Of a DNA stretch of 47,711 nt, positions 1-7,298 are shown piece by piece. The position numbers were made by a program, and so were the translations under genes. This stretch comes from a virus, in IMG/VR virus record IMGVR_UViG_3300027970_000904, positions 1 through 47,711 of that record. One strand, given 5' to 3'. The notes beneath the pieces are model-generated. The model was not told where the DNA came from. It searched no databases and saw only the letters and a list, made by a program, of their open reading frames with translations. How positions within the stretch are numbered: position 1 is the first letter of the stretch; each line of letters starts with the position of its first letter.

Positions 1-557
1 TATTCGGACAAAATAATGTTGATAAAGATTTCAGATAGGTCTGCGTCAGCAGAAGCCCGAGCAGCATCAGCAGCAGCAGCACGAGCAGCATCAGCAGCAG
101 CAGCATAAGCAGCAGCACGAGCAGCAGCATAAGCAGCACGAGCAGCAGCACGAGCAGCATAAGCAGCAGCACGAGCAGCATAAGCAGCATTAACAGCAGC
201 AGCATTAGCAGCAGCATCAGCAGCAGCATTAGCAGCATCAGCAGCACTAGCAGCAGCCAAATCACCATTACCATTCAAGGCATCGATGACCTGTCGACAG
301 GCATCTTCTACCGGTTGCCAGTAATCAGGCAGAATAGTTGGTTGTACTTTTCTCGCCTTAGCTAAGGCATATTCGATACATGCGATATGAAACTTGCGCA
401 TCACTATATCTATATCGATAGTATTCCAAGTAAACGAAGTTCTGTTGAACTTTTTCTTGAATTCTACTGTATCGAAATGGCGTATCAGGTCGTTGAACTG
501 CTCGGGCGGTTCACAGAGAACCGCCCACATCTCAGCTTGATGGTCTATATTCAACAT
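1..557 (-). CDS. Alanine-rich repeat protein, C-terminus beyond the window
   Basis: The start codon is at 557, after an AGGTGA ribosome-binding site about nine bases upstream, and the frame stays open to the window edge, so only the first 185 residues are visible. Residues 1-97 are an ordinary mixed domain starting MLNIDHQAEMW. They are followed by roughly 65 residues of Ala-Ala-X repeats, where X is Asn, Asp, Arg or Tyr, and then a non-repetitive tail entering the edge. The repeats are encoded by the GCAGCA-like tract at about 50-260. Such AA-X runs form long helices or coiled coils and are common in phage proteins of unknown role. I do not recognise the N-terminal domain. Confidence 0.7.
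   Translation of the reverse strand, partial: MLNIDHQAEMWAVLCEPPEQFNDLIRHFDTVEFKKKFNRTSFTWNTIDIDIVMRKFHIACIEYALAKARKVQPTILPDYWQPVEDACRQVIDALNGNGDLAAASAADAANAAADAAANAAAVNAAYAARAAAYAARAAARAAYAAARAAAYAAAADAARAAAADAARASADADLSEIFINIILSE
50..260. repeat. Degenerate GCAGCA / GCAGCATAA tract
   Basis: About 210 bases are built from GCAGCA, GCATCA, GCACGA and GCATAA units. On the minus strand all units stay in frame and encode Ala-Ala-X. The tract is therefore protein-coding repeat DNA inside the partial gene at the left edge. It is prone to slippage, so repeat number may vary between isolates. Confidence 0.85.
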
Positions 558-641
558 AACTTATGTCACCTATTTTTCAACTAAGAGCGAATTATTTTTA
601 GAGGTTAAATATCAACGCCGCGCCGAATTAAAGCAACAGTA

Positions 642-749
642 TTATTCTTTGTCCTGAGATTCATCTTGTCCGCGACTATCAGCCCAATGAAAGAAGCCAA
701 AAAGAATAGCAATAGTTATCACGGTAAGAACGATTTCTAGTAAGGTCAT
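642..749 (-). CDS. Small single-pass membrane protein
   Basis: A 35-residue product starting MTLLEIVLTVITIA. Residues 3-19 form one hydrophobic helix, and the tail is charged (DSRGQDESQDKE). A longer frame reaches 857, but the ATG at 749 places the hydrophobic helix at the N-terminus, as in many short phage membrane peptides. The ribosome-binding site is weak (GGAA about 12 bases upstream). Inner-membrane location is inferred only from hydrophobicity. No function is recognised. Confidence 0.4.
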   Translation of the reverse strand: MTLLEIVLTVITIAILFGFFHWADSRGQDESQDKE

Positions 750-888
750 GAGGTATTGTTCCGTAGTATTAAAAAGTAAACTTATTGCGCGCTGATTGAG
801 ATCCAAATGGTTATCGCTAATACTAGGATTGCGATAACCATTCCACCGTTCAAACAATTGCGGATAATAAAGTTAATTATGGCCTCCA

Positions 889-1212
889 TCAACGATGCGC
901 CCGGACTTCGGCATCAGGATTACCCACACAAGCCTCCAGATAGTCCTCCACGAACGGAACGAAATGCTCATACATTCCCCAGCCGTTAGGCGCATTGAAC
1001 TGCTTATAGTGTTCAGGTTCGGCCTTCAGCTTCTCCAGCCCCTCAGTCAGCGGCGCGATCAGTTGCTCGGCCTTTTCGATGCCAATTTCTTCGGGACGCC
1101 ACAGATGCATATAAATGCCCGCAGCTTCGGCCATCTTGTTCAGATTGTGGGTGATATTACGGCTGTACACTTCTGTGGGACGAACAGCAGTCAGATAAAC
1201 ATCCAGAGACAT
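889..1212 (-). CDS. Conserved hypothetical protein, MSLDVYL family
   Basis: A 107-residue acidic protein. It begins MSLDVYLTAVRPTEVY and contains ITHNLNKMAEAAGIY and LWRPEEIGI, a pattern I recognise from conserved hypothetical proteins of many proteobacteria and their phages. No function is known to me. AAAGGAA precedes the start, and a TATATT -10 box with a weak TTGCTT -35 at 17-base spacing lies further upstream. It is monocistronic between a small membrane protein gene and the beta-helix repeat gene. Confidence 0.75.
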   Translation of the reverse strand: MSLDVYLTAVRPTEVYSRNITHNLNKMAEAAGIYMHLWRPEEIGIEKAEQLIAPLTEGLEKLKAEPEHYKQFNAPNGWGMYEHFVPFVEDYLEACVGNPDAEVRAHR

Positions 1213-1276
1213 ATCATAAGTTCCTTTAATTGATCCTATAATTTAATATAGACTCTTTATGAGAATAAAGCAACTG

Positions 1277-1639
1277 TTATTCAGAGACCCAAGCATTGCC
1301 AGAGACCCTAGCATTGCCAGAGACCCTAGCATTGCCAGAGACCCTAGCATAGCCAGAGACCCAAGCATTGCCAGAGACCCTAGCATTGCCAAAGACCCAA
1401 GCATTGCCAAAGACCCAAGCATTGCCAGAGACCCTAGCATTGCCAGAGACCACAGCATCGTCATAGACCTTAGCATTGCCAGAGACCCAAGCGTTCTCTT
1501 GGAGGTTCTCGAATTTTTCGATAAAGCCACCAAGATCACCAGCCTTAACATCATGAATAGGCATATCTACAAGCGCACGAATGCGATGCAGGGTGGTACC
1601 GGTATGTTCGATGGTTTCATCGGTCAGTTCGTAGTTCAT
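1277..1639 (-). CDS. Left-handed beta-helix (hexapeptide repeat) protein
   Basis: A 120-residue protein. An N-terminal cap (about residues 1-50, containing HRIRALVDMPIHDVKAGDLGG) is followed by roughly eleven hexapeptides of the form G-N-A-x-V-S/F, the signature of a left-handed parallel beta-helix. This GNAxVxGNA family with a DLGGF cap recurs in phages and bacteria; its role is not established. The ATG at 1639 is preferred over the one at 1645 because AGGA then lies eight bases upstream. A good sigma70 promoter (1670-1698) drives it. The tract is read in frame on the minus strand only. Confidence 0.75.
   Translation of the reverse strand: MNYELTDETIEHTGTTLHRIRALVDMPIHDVKAGDLGGFIEKFENLQENAWVSGNAKVYDDAVVSGNARVSGNAWVFGNAWVFGNARVSGNAWVSGYARVSGNARVSGNARVSGNAWVSE
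1281..1500. repeat. Tandem 18-bp repeat coding for hexapeptides
   Basis: About twelve imperfect copies of an 18-base unit (CAGAGACCCTAGCATTGC and variants) run head to tail with no spacers. Each unit encodes six residues of the minus-strand beta-helix protein. Most differences are single substitutions (CCCAAG/CCCTAG, AGAGAC/AAAGAC), as expected from recent unequal duplication. Confidence 0.9.
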
Positions 1640-1669
1640 GATCATTTCCTATTTCTCAGCTTATAATTT

Positions 1670-1698
1670 AATATAGCAAAATAGATAGCCGAAGTCAA
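1670..1698 (-). promoter_or_regulatory. Sigma70-type early promoter
   Basis: On the minus strand TTGACT is followed after 17 bases by TATATT, with TGC just before the -10. It lies about 30 bases upstream of the beta-helix gene. The TTGACT...TTTGCTATA pattern recurs at 41402-41430. Confidence 0.75.
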
Positions 1699-1826
1699 CT
1701 TTTTTTTGCCAAAATAATAATTATTTTGGTTCAGGTTACCGCCCAAATCAGTAACCATTAGAATTCAGGAAATGCTGACTTTAGCTAATTCTTTTTCTCG
1801 AAATAACACTAATGGGTATATCACTT

Positions 1827-2411
1827 TTATCGAGAAACAAGAACCTTATCCGCTAGTCCAAACTCGACAGATGCTTGAGCGTCCATATAGTTGTCACGTG
1901 CCATAGCAATCTTAAGTTCTTCGACGGTCTTGCCAGTATTAGTTGCATAAATCTCAGTGAGAAGATTATTCAATCGAACCATTTCTTCCATTTGAATTTC
2001 AGCGTCCCATATCGTGCCACGAGAACCGCCGGACACAGAGTGCACCATGTGGCGAGCCCTAGGAAGAATGAATCTCTTTCCTTTGGTGCCGGAACTTGCT
2101 AGAAGTGATCCCATTGAACAGACACTTCCGATTGCGATAGTAGAAATGTCTGACTTGACAAATTGCATAGCATCAAGAATAGCTAATCCAGCAGTCACCG
2201 AACCACCTGGGCTGTTGATGTAAAGTGAGATGTCGGCGGAGGGATTTTCTGATTCAAGATAGAGCAATTGCGCAACGATGAGATTAGCCATATAATCATT
2301 GACTTCCCCCTCTAAAAGAATCACCCGGTCCTTTAGTAATCGACTGTAGATATCCATTACTCTTTCGCCACGACTGGACTGTTCGATTACCATTGGAACT
2401 AAGTTAGACAT
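1827..2411 (-). CDS. clpP: ATP-dependent Clp protease proteolytic subunit ClpP
   Basis: A 194-residue serine peptidase of normal ClpP length. The catalytic triad is Ser99 (CSMG), His124 (RHMVHS) and Asp173 (ARDNYM). The oxyanion-region motif INSPGGSV is at 66-72. ClpP forms a double heptamer that degrades substrates unfolded by a Clp ATPase. The gene is monocistronic behind its own promoter (2444-2472) with GAAGG before the start. ClpX and ClpS are encoded 3-5 kb away, so the phage can assemble its own ClpXP or engage host partners. Myoviruses sometimes carry clpP for late protein processing; the substrate here is unknown. Confidence 0.93.
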   Translation of the reverse strand: MSNLVPMVIEQSSRGERVMDIYSRLLKDRVILLEGEVNDYMANLIVAQLLYLESENPSADISLYINSPGGSVTAGLAILDAMQFVKSDISTIAIGSVCSMGSLLASSGTKGKRFILPRARHMVHSVSGGSRGTIWDAEIQMEEMVRLNNLLTEIYATNTGKTVEELKIAMARDNYMDAQASVEFGLADKVLVSR

Positions 2412-2443
2412 ATTTTTTTTACCTTCATTGTTAATGTAAGTGT

Positions 2444-2472
2444 ATGTTACTTCATCGCAACCACAATGTCAA
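2444..2472 (-). promoter_or_regulatory. Promoter of clpP
   Basis: Minus strand TTGACA, 17 bases, then TAACAT. The -35 is perfect and the -10 matches four of six bases. It lies about 30 bases before the clpP start. Confidence 0.6.
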
Positions 2473-2498
2473 TGACTTTGGGATAAACAAAAGTGTTA

Positions 2499-3311
2499 TT
2501 ACTTTCGTAATGAACGTCCAACATTTCCCATAGTAGATATGCGCTTTTCTTTTGGCTTTTTTCTACCAAGGGCAATGTCGGCTGCTTGTTTGGTAAACTC
2601 AGATGAAGTGGGAATACGCTTTTCTCTACCTATCTCGGCATCTATAATAGGTTGATCTTTGGCTACGCCCTTGCCGCTGTCGATCTTAAATGTGAAGTTT
2701 CCCTTGATGCCTGTACTGTAATATGTCTTGCTTGCCGAAAGATAAACACCCTTGATACTATCACCTGGGTAGACTGTGTTGAATTCGTCAAGAGTCCATT
2801 GACCTTTGCTTTCTTTAGCTTTAGTATAAACCTGAATCAACGCCCCTTGATTGAGGATGTCTGCCGCAGCTTTGCTGAAGTCAGTTTTCTCGTTGACTTC
2901 CTCTGCTGCTTTATGGGCTACAGCAGCAAGCAAGAGATAGTAAAAATTAACTTTGTCTCTATCCAATGATTTTCTGGTCTGTGCTAGCTTTAGCAGATTG
3001 TCAGATAACCCGAGATTATCTAATTCACTCATTGTCAAAGGACTATCATTCTTGAGTGATAATATCATCCTAGCATCTGTTTCATCGATGATGTCAAATT
3101 TCAGTCCCAAATAGATAGGCGCGAGTGCTTGGCCCCGACGTTTTATCTCGCGTATAATCTCAATCGTGTCAGCATATTTTTCACGTAATTTATTGCCCCC
3201 TTCAGTCTGAGATAATTCGTCAACGCTGTTGATTAGATTAGTCGTACTCGCAGTAGCTCCTTTGCCACCTTTAGTACTGACCTTGATCGACTTGCCTTCA
3301 TCACTGGTCAT
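2499..3311 (-). CDS. Unknown phage protein, second of a late pair
   Basis: A 270-residue protein I do not recognise. The first 25 residues are Lys/Gly/Ser/Thr-rich and look disordered. The middle (about 40-160) is mostly helical. The C-terminal third has beta-type sequence (GVYLSASKTYYST, GNFTFKID) and ends in a very basic tail (RKKPKEKR). Its start overlaps the stop of the upstream gene by ATGA, so the two are translationally coupled and probably act together. The basic tail suggests nucleic-acid contact, which is inference only. Confidence 0.7.
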   Translation of the reverse strand: MTSDEGKSIKVSTKGGKGATASTTNLINSVDELSQTEGGNKLREKYADTIEIIREIKRRGQALAPIYLGLKFDIIDETDARMILSLKNDSPLTMSELDNLGLSDNLLKLAQTRKSLDRDKVNFYYLLLAAVAHKAAEEVNEKTDFSKAAADILNQGALIQVYTKAKESKGQWTLDEFNTVYPGDSIKGVYLSASKTYYSTGIKGNFTFKIDSGKGVAKDQPIIDAEIGREKRIPTSSEFTKQAADIALGRKKPKEKRISTMGNVGRSLRK

Positions 3312-4039
3312 GATGCTATTCCAGCAGTTTTCGTAGAATCAAACGAGATAAGGGTGTTTTTAAAATTTCCATTTAGAAAAATTTCAGCAGCTTCTCCTGC
3401 ATTACCTTCGTATTGCCCCATCTGCAATGCGATCGGCTGCAATATCTCACAAAAATAATCTCTAAATGCAGAGAAGCTAAGATTCTCGGGTGCGTCAAAC
3501 GTCATCGGAAGGGGTTCACCTGCTACTAATCGGTATGTAACGTCATATAATATATTATCGGTACCCAATTTCTCGGCCAATTGCTTAAGGATGTCGTTAG
3601 CAGTCAAATCATTTTTATTTGTCAATAGATCCTGAGGGCTCAAGCCAGCTTGAGCCTTCTCAGCCGATTTGCTAGCTAATTTATAGTCTCCTACTAAATT
3701 GGGAACATAGTTGTCTGTGAAATTTGGCTTGATCTGTTCTAGATATCTACCGAAATACAAAGGACCGTCTGTACCGGTGAACGTAGCGAGCGCAAATCCT
3801 CCCATTCTAATAGTGCGAGTATTCATCCATTGAATATTATGATCAGTCTGACTATTGATATCTAACAACACATGATCTAATTGTTCAGGAGTATATCTTC
3901 CGATTTTTTCTGGAAAGAACTCAAGTTTGTCAAATATGATTTCTTCGCCGGCTGAATTACGAAATACAGCACCGGCTTTCCTACCAGCAAGGCCAGTACT
4001 TTCGGCTAGAGTTTCAATTTTATCAAGAAGATCACGCAT
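3308..4039 (-). CDS. Unknown late protein with capsid-targeting-like N-terminus
   Basis: A 243-residue protein of unknown fold. The N-terminus MRDLLDKIETLAE ends in L-A-E before Ser, resembling the T4 gp21-cleaved leader found on several late proteins in this window. The remainder contains GGFALATFTGTDGPLYFGRYLEQIKP and a helical C-terminal region. A minus-strand AATAAATA late box lies only four bases before the ATG, leaving little room for a leader or ribosome-binding site. It is the first gene of a coupled pair with the 270-residue protein downstream. A packaged structural or internal protein is the best guess. Confidence 0.7.
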   Translation of the reverse strand: MRDLLDKIETLAESTGLAGRKAGAVFRNSAGEEIIFDKLEFFPEKIGRYTPEQLDHVLLDINSQTDHNIQWMNTRTIRMGGFALATFTGTDGPLYFGRYLEQIKPNFTDNYVPNLVGDYKLASKSAEKAQAGLSPQDLLTNKNDLTANDILKQLAEKLGTDNILYDVTYRLVAGEPLPMTFDAPENLSFSAFRDYFCEILQPIALQMGQYEGNAGEAAEIFLNGNFKNTLISFDSTKTAGIAS

Positions 4040-4071
4040 GAAGTATTTATTCTAATCAAATATTAAACAAT

Positions 4072-4079
4072 CATAAATA
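4072..4079 (+). promoter_or_regulatory. Late-type promoter box (CATAAATA)
   Basis: CATAAATA matches the T4 late -10 consensus TATAAATA at seven of eight positions. It lies 29 bases before the basic protein gene at 4108 and is divergent from the AATAAATA box of the minus-strand gene starting at 4039. Confidence 0.6.
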
Positions 4080-4107
4080 CTAGCAGAATATCAACAATAG
4101 GAGATTC

Positions 4108-4302
4108 ATGATGTTATTTTTGAAAAAGCTGCTAACTAAATTTACGGCTACTGTTGCTTCCGCAAAAGTTGAACCCGTAACTGAAGTAAACGAGCCTGCA
4201 ACAGTAGAAGAAGTAGAACCCGCGCAAGAAAAAACGAAAACTAAGAAAGCAACAGGTAAAAAAACAACCAGTCGTAAGCCAAAGTTAAACATAGCTAAAT
4301 AA
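4108..4302 (+). CDS. Small basic protein with Lys-rich tail
   Basis: A 64-residue product. It has a hydrophobic/basic N-terminal helix (MMLFLKKLLTKFTATVASAK), an acidic middle rich in Glu/Val/Pro, and a C-terminus made mostly of Lys, Thr and Arg (KTKKATGKKTTSRKPK) that resembles histone H1-like tails. AGGAG lies five bases before the ATG, and a late promoter box is upstream. The tail points to DNA or RNA binding, perhaps DNA condensation in the head; this is inferred from composition. It is followed 10 bases later by the metallophosphoesterase-like gene. Confidence 0.65.
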   Translation: MMLFLKKLLTKFTATVASAKVEPVTEVNEPATVEEVEPAQEKTKTKKATGKKTTSRKPKLNIAK

Positions 4303-4312
4303 AATATATTTT

Positions 4313-5011
4313 ATGCAAGACATTGGCTTTGACATAATAGGCGACCTGCATCTTGCGCCCGATGACCATTTTAATTGGGAAAACAAAGCGACCAGTTTGT
4401 ATTGTATTATAGCAGGTAATGTTAGTTCTGATCTACGAACGATCATACAAACACTCTCTCATCTTAGCAGATTTTACCAAGGCGTGTTTTATGTTCCTGG
4501 TCCACTCGAATATGTTGATGCAGTCGATATTTCTACTAAAACAAAAGAACTTATTGCTATTGCAGGTAGTATTCCTAATATCTGTTTGTTGCATCAACAA
4601 GTAGCTATTATTGATGGTATTGCCTTGCTAGGCTCGAATGGCTGGGCCGATTCGGGAGACACATCAACGATCGGAGAAACAGTAAGAACGGTAGCCAGAG
4701 ACGAAGATATGTTCTATCTTCGCAAGTCGATTGAAAAACTGCAAAAACACTTAGATGTCAAAAACATAATAGTGATATCGAATGCGGTACCGTTGGAAGA
4801 ACTTTATTTTGGTGAGGCTCCTCACCAAATGAATGATCAAATACCTCTTAAAGAGGTACTAGGTAGCGATACTGAACATAAAGTCACTCACTGGGTATTT
4901 GGTACTTACCGCAAAACTGTTGATACCTATATCAATGATATCAACTTTGTCAATAATCCTTATTTAAGTAAGAATCCCTATTGGGCAAAAAGAATCACAT
5001 TAGTTGTGTGA
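4313..5011 (+). CDS. Metallophosphoesterase-like protein with lost metal ligands
   Basis: A 232-residue protein with the outline of a calcineurin-like phosphoesterase. Motif I is intact (GDLHL, Asp11 and His13). The other metal motifs are changed: the expected GD is G-N (IAGNVSSD), GNHE is GPLEY at 63-67, the His of the H-x-P-P loop is Asn (ISNAVP), and GHTH is GTYRK. With so many ligands missing, catalysis is unlikely, and a structural or binding role is more plausible. The gene follows the basic protein closely, lacks a clear ribosome-binding site and ends in a convergent hairpin. The family call rests on motif order. Confidence 0.65.
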   Translation: MQDIGFDIIGDLHLAPDDHFNWENKATSLYCIIAGNVSSDLRTIIQTLSHLSRFYQGVFYVPGPLEYVDAVDISTKTKELIAIAGSIPNICLLHQQVAIIDGIALLGSNGWADSGDTSTIGETVRTVARDEDMFYLRKSIEKLQKHLDVKNIIVISNAVPLEELYFGEAPHQMNDQIPLKEVLGSDTEHKVTHWVFGTYRKTVDTYINDINFVNNPYLSKNPYWAKRITLVV

Positions 5012-5058
5012 GTCATCATGAAAGAGGCATTCTGTCGCTACAACAAATCTATAAGAAT

Positions 5059-5091
5059 TTGCGGCTCTGAATTTTAGACTCAGAGCCGCAA
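5059..5091. terminator. Strong hairpin between convergent genes
   Basis: A perfect 12-bp stem (TTGCGGCTCTGA paired with TCAGAGCCGCAA) with a nine-base loop lies between the plus-strand phosphoesterase-like gene and the minus-strand clpS. Neither side has a long T-tract, so it may act as a bidirectional terminator or an RNA-end stabiliser. Confidence 0.6.
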
Positions 5092-5095
5092 TATA

Positions 5096-5404
5096 CTAAC
5101 TGTCGGCTTCAACCTTAACTTGAAGCGGATACCCTTGGGCACGAGCATCAAGCGTAACTTCAATGCCGCGCTGTTCCGCAATCTCATAAGGTAGAACAGC
5201 AACGATTGCACTGCCCTTTTCATGTATTTCAGTCGTGATGTGACTAGCAGTATCTGGGTTATAATTGAAATAGTCTATCAGTGACCCGACCACAAATTCC
5301 ATCGAGGTCACCTCATCGTTGATGTAGATGATCCTAAAAAGCGGCGGCTCCTTTAAGGCAATATTAGGCTTGATCTTGCTACGGGTATCTGTGTTCGCTG
5401 ACAT
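5096..5404 (-). CDS. clpS: ClpS adaptor (N-degron recognition for Clp ATPases)
   Basis: A 102-residue protein with the complete ClpS core: PPLFRIIYINDEVTSMEFVV (the N-D-E-x-T-x-M-E-F segment lines the N-degron pocket), then a helix, EIHEKGSAIVAVLPYEIAEQ, and PLQVKVE. The first 19 residues form the usual flexible extension. ClpS delivers proteins with bulky N-terminal residues to a Clp ATPase, normally ClpA. Here the phage supplies ClpX and ClpP but no ClpA is seen, so it may work with host ClpA or redirect it. AAGGAAG precedes the start. Confidence 0.93.
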   Translation of the reverse strand: MSANTDTRSKIKPNIALKEPPLFRIIYINDEVTSMEFVVGSLIDYFNYNPDTASHITTEIHEKGSAIVAVLPYEIAEQRGIEVTLDARAQGYPLQVKVEADS

Positions 5405-5422
5405 TATTATCTTCCTTTAAAT

Positions 5423-5449
5423 GTGCTAGCAGTCAATGACTGCTAGCAC
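5423..5449. terminator. Perfect intergenic hairpin between hsp20 and clpS
   Basis: A 12-bp stem (GTGCTAGCAGTC paired with GACTGCTAGCAC, loop AAT) lies in the 64-base gap between clpS and hsp20. No T-run follows on the minus strand of clpS, so function as terminator, RNA-processing site or stabiliser cannot be told from sequence. Confidence 0.5.
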
Positions 5450-5468
5450 GGTTGTTGTGTGTAGTATA

Positions 5469-5927
5469 TTATTTCTGCTGTATAGGTATATTCTTTGGTT
5501 TTTGCTCTTCAGGTATTTCACGCTTCAAGTTTATATTGAGGATGCCGTGTTCTGCTTCCGCACTTATCACTTCAACATGTTCTGCAATCGTAAAAGTACG
5601 AACAAAGTTACGCGCCGAAATACCCCGGTGCAAGTATTCAGTTTCTTTTTCTAAATCATCTAGGGGTTGACGTTGCTCGCCCTTGATTGTAAGAATTTTC
5701 TTCTCTAGCGTGATGGAAACATCTTCTGGCGTAAATCCTGCAATAGCTAGCGCGATAGAAAAGTGATCTTCATCGTGCTTTATGATATTATATGGAGGGT
5801 AGTTGGGAGCATTTGCTTGTTGTGCATTGATTCGCGATAGTTCATCAAAGATGTTATCAAATCCAATTCCAAATTTATGCAAGTTCGGAATATCCAAAGA
5901 ACGAAGGGTTAGTTGTGAATTAGTCAT
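5469..5927 (-). CDS. Small heat-shock protein (Hsp20/IbpA type)
   Basis: A 152-residue alpha-crystallin protein. The N-terminal arm is about residues 1-45. The crystallin domain is about 46-135, with the conserved IALAIAGFTPEDVSI, LTIKGEQR and LHRGISARNFVRTF segments and the A-E-H-G-I-L-N-I motif. An IPI (I-x-I) anchor sits in the C-terminal tail. These proteins hold unfolded proteins in oligomers. It lies between clpX and clpS, forming a proteostasis cluster. The promoter region (5986-6016) combines a sigma70 site and a perfect late box, so it should be expressed both early and late. AAAGGAGA lies before the ATG. Confidence 0.93.
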   Translation of the reverse strand: MTNSQLTLRSLDIPNLHKFGIGFDNIFDELSRINAQQANAPNYPPYNIIKHDEDHFSIALAIAGFTPEDVSITLEKKILTIKGEQRQPLDDLEKETEYLHRGISARNFVRTFTIAEHVEVISAEAEHGILNINLKREIPEEQKPKNIPIQQK

Positions 5928-5985
5928 ATTATTTCTCCTTTAAGCAAATAATGACAGTAGAGCCTTTAAAAGCACCCTACTGTGT

Positions 5986-6016
5986 TATTTATACAAGAAA
6001 TTTCGGTAGTTGTAAA
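5986..6016 (-). promoter_or_regulatory. Overlapping early and late promoter of hsp20
   Basis: Minus strand TTTACA-17-TATAAA gives a sigma70 site whose -10 is embedded in TATAAATA (5986-5993), the exact T4 late consensus. Downstream, ACAGTAG...CTACTGT can form a hairpin in the leader (about 5953-5982). Confidence 0.7.
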
Positions 6017-6047
6017 GTATTTTGGGTCAAGTTATTTGCTTTTCGAG

Positions 6048-7265
6048 TCAAACACCAGTTTTAGGTAAAAGATATTTTGCTATTACTAAACTAGGATCCT
6101 TGATGTGTTCAGTAGTGATTATTAATTCAGTGACCCCGTGTTCTCTAAACTTGCTAACGTGGAACATCGCTGGCATCAATACTCGCTCTATCTCAGTATG
6201 AAGACCACGCGCCCCAACGTTTAACTCTATACACCGCTGCGCAAGCTGTGCTATAGCTTCGTCAGTGAAAGACAATTTAATGTTGTCTATCTTAAATAGA
6301 TGCGTGAATTGGTCGATAAAATTGTTTTTTACTGAGGTCAGTACCAAAATCAATTCGTCTACTGTAAGTTCGTTCAATGCAACAGTCGTAGTGAATCTGC
6401 CGATAAATTCAGGAATCATTCCAAATTTGATCAGATCATCTGGAGTGACAGCACTACTTTTCTTATCCTTAGTCTTTATATTTTGCACGAACCCGATCGA
6501 AGCACCCTGAATTCTATTTTTGATTATAAGATCAAGGCCCGTAAAGGCGCCTCCGGCAATAAAGAGAATATTTTTAGTGTCGACCTCAATCATATCTCCT
6601 TGTGGATTCTTGCGTTTGCCGGTTACTGGCACACGGCACGTCGTCCCTTCGATCATCTTCAATAGTGCTTGCTGAACGCCTTCTCCGCTTACGTCGCGCG
6701 TAACAGAAGCATTTTCACTTTTACGTGACACCTTGTCAATCTCATCTATGAAGACGATACCTCTCTCTGCTAATGCAACATCACCGCCTGCACTAGCCAA
6801 GAGCATACTAATCATACTTTCTACGTCTTCGCCAACATACCCTGATTCAGTTAAACTAGTCGCGTCAGCAACCACGAACGGAACACTTAGATACTTCGCA
6901 ACTGCTCGGGCGATCAAGGTCTTGCCGGATCCTGTAGGACCAACAAGCAATACATTTCCTTTTCGAATCTCTAGGTCGGTTGACGGATATGTGATTCTTT
7001 TATAATGATTAGCTATAGCAACTGCCAACACTTCTTTAGCAGCGTCTTGGCCAATAACATGTTGATCTAAATGTTTCTTAATACTATATGCATCAAAACT
7101 TTCAGGTTCAGCGGCTACTGGTTCCTCTGCTTGCTCGTTGATAACAAGTTGGTTACATAATGCAATGCAATCGCTGCATATAGCCGCGTCGTCGCCCACA
7201 ATCAATTTAGTTACATTGTCTTTGTGCGTCCCGCAGAAAGAACAATACTGAAGTTTATCTGGCAT
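6048..7265 (-). CDS. clpX: ATP-dependent unfoldase ClpX
   Basis: A 405-residue AAA+ protein, close to bacterial ClpX length. The N-terminal zinc-binding domain has Cys8, Cys11, Cys30 and Cys33. Walker A is GPTGSGKT (109-116), Walker B is VFIDE (171-175), the pore loop is GYVG (142-145), the ClpP-docking loop is SIGF (256-259), and the sensor-2 motif is GARGLHTEIER. All elements for ATP hydrolysis, threading and ClpP binding are present, so it should be an active partner for ClpP. No strong ribosome-binding site is visible before the ATG, and the upstream membrane-protein gene ends 33 bases away. Confidence 0.95.
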   Translation of the reverse strand: MPDKLQYCSFCGTHKDNVTKLIVGDDAAICSDCIALCNQLVINEQAEEPVAAEPESFDAYSIKKHLDQHVIGQDAAKEVLAVAIANHYKRITYPSTDLEIRKGNVLLVGPTGSGKTLIARAVAKYLSVPFVVADATSLTESGYVGEDVESMISMLLASAGGDVALAERGIVFIDEIDKVSRKSENASVTRDVSGEGVQQALLKMIEGTTCRVPVTGKRKNPQGDMIEVDTKNILFIAGGAFTGLDLIIKNRIQGASIGFVQNIKTKDKKSSAVTPDDLIKFGMIPEFIGRFTTTVALNELTVDELILVLTSVKNNFIDQFTHLFKIDNIKLSFTDEAIAQLAQRCIELNVGARGLHTEIERVLMPAMFHVSKFREHGVTELIITTEHIKDPSLVIAKYLLPKTGV

Positions 7266-7298
7266 TATTTTACTCTACTCTTTGATGACTGAAACTGC

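Noticed and set aside
50-260. Non-coding microsatellite
   Set aside because: All units keep one frame on the minus strand and encode an Ala-Ala-X repeat inside a longer gene with a good start and ribosome-binding site.
1281-1500. CRISPR array
   Set aside because: The 18-bp units are head to tail without spacers and stay in frame as hexapeptides of a beta-helix protein; no cas genes are near.
1259-1666. Plus-strand RDPSIA repeat protein
   Set aside because: It is the mirror of the hexapeptide repeat; the minus frame matches a known beta-helix family with promoter and ribosome-binding site.
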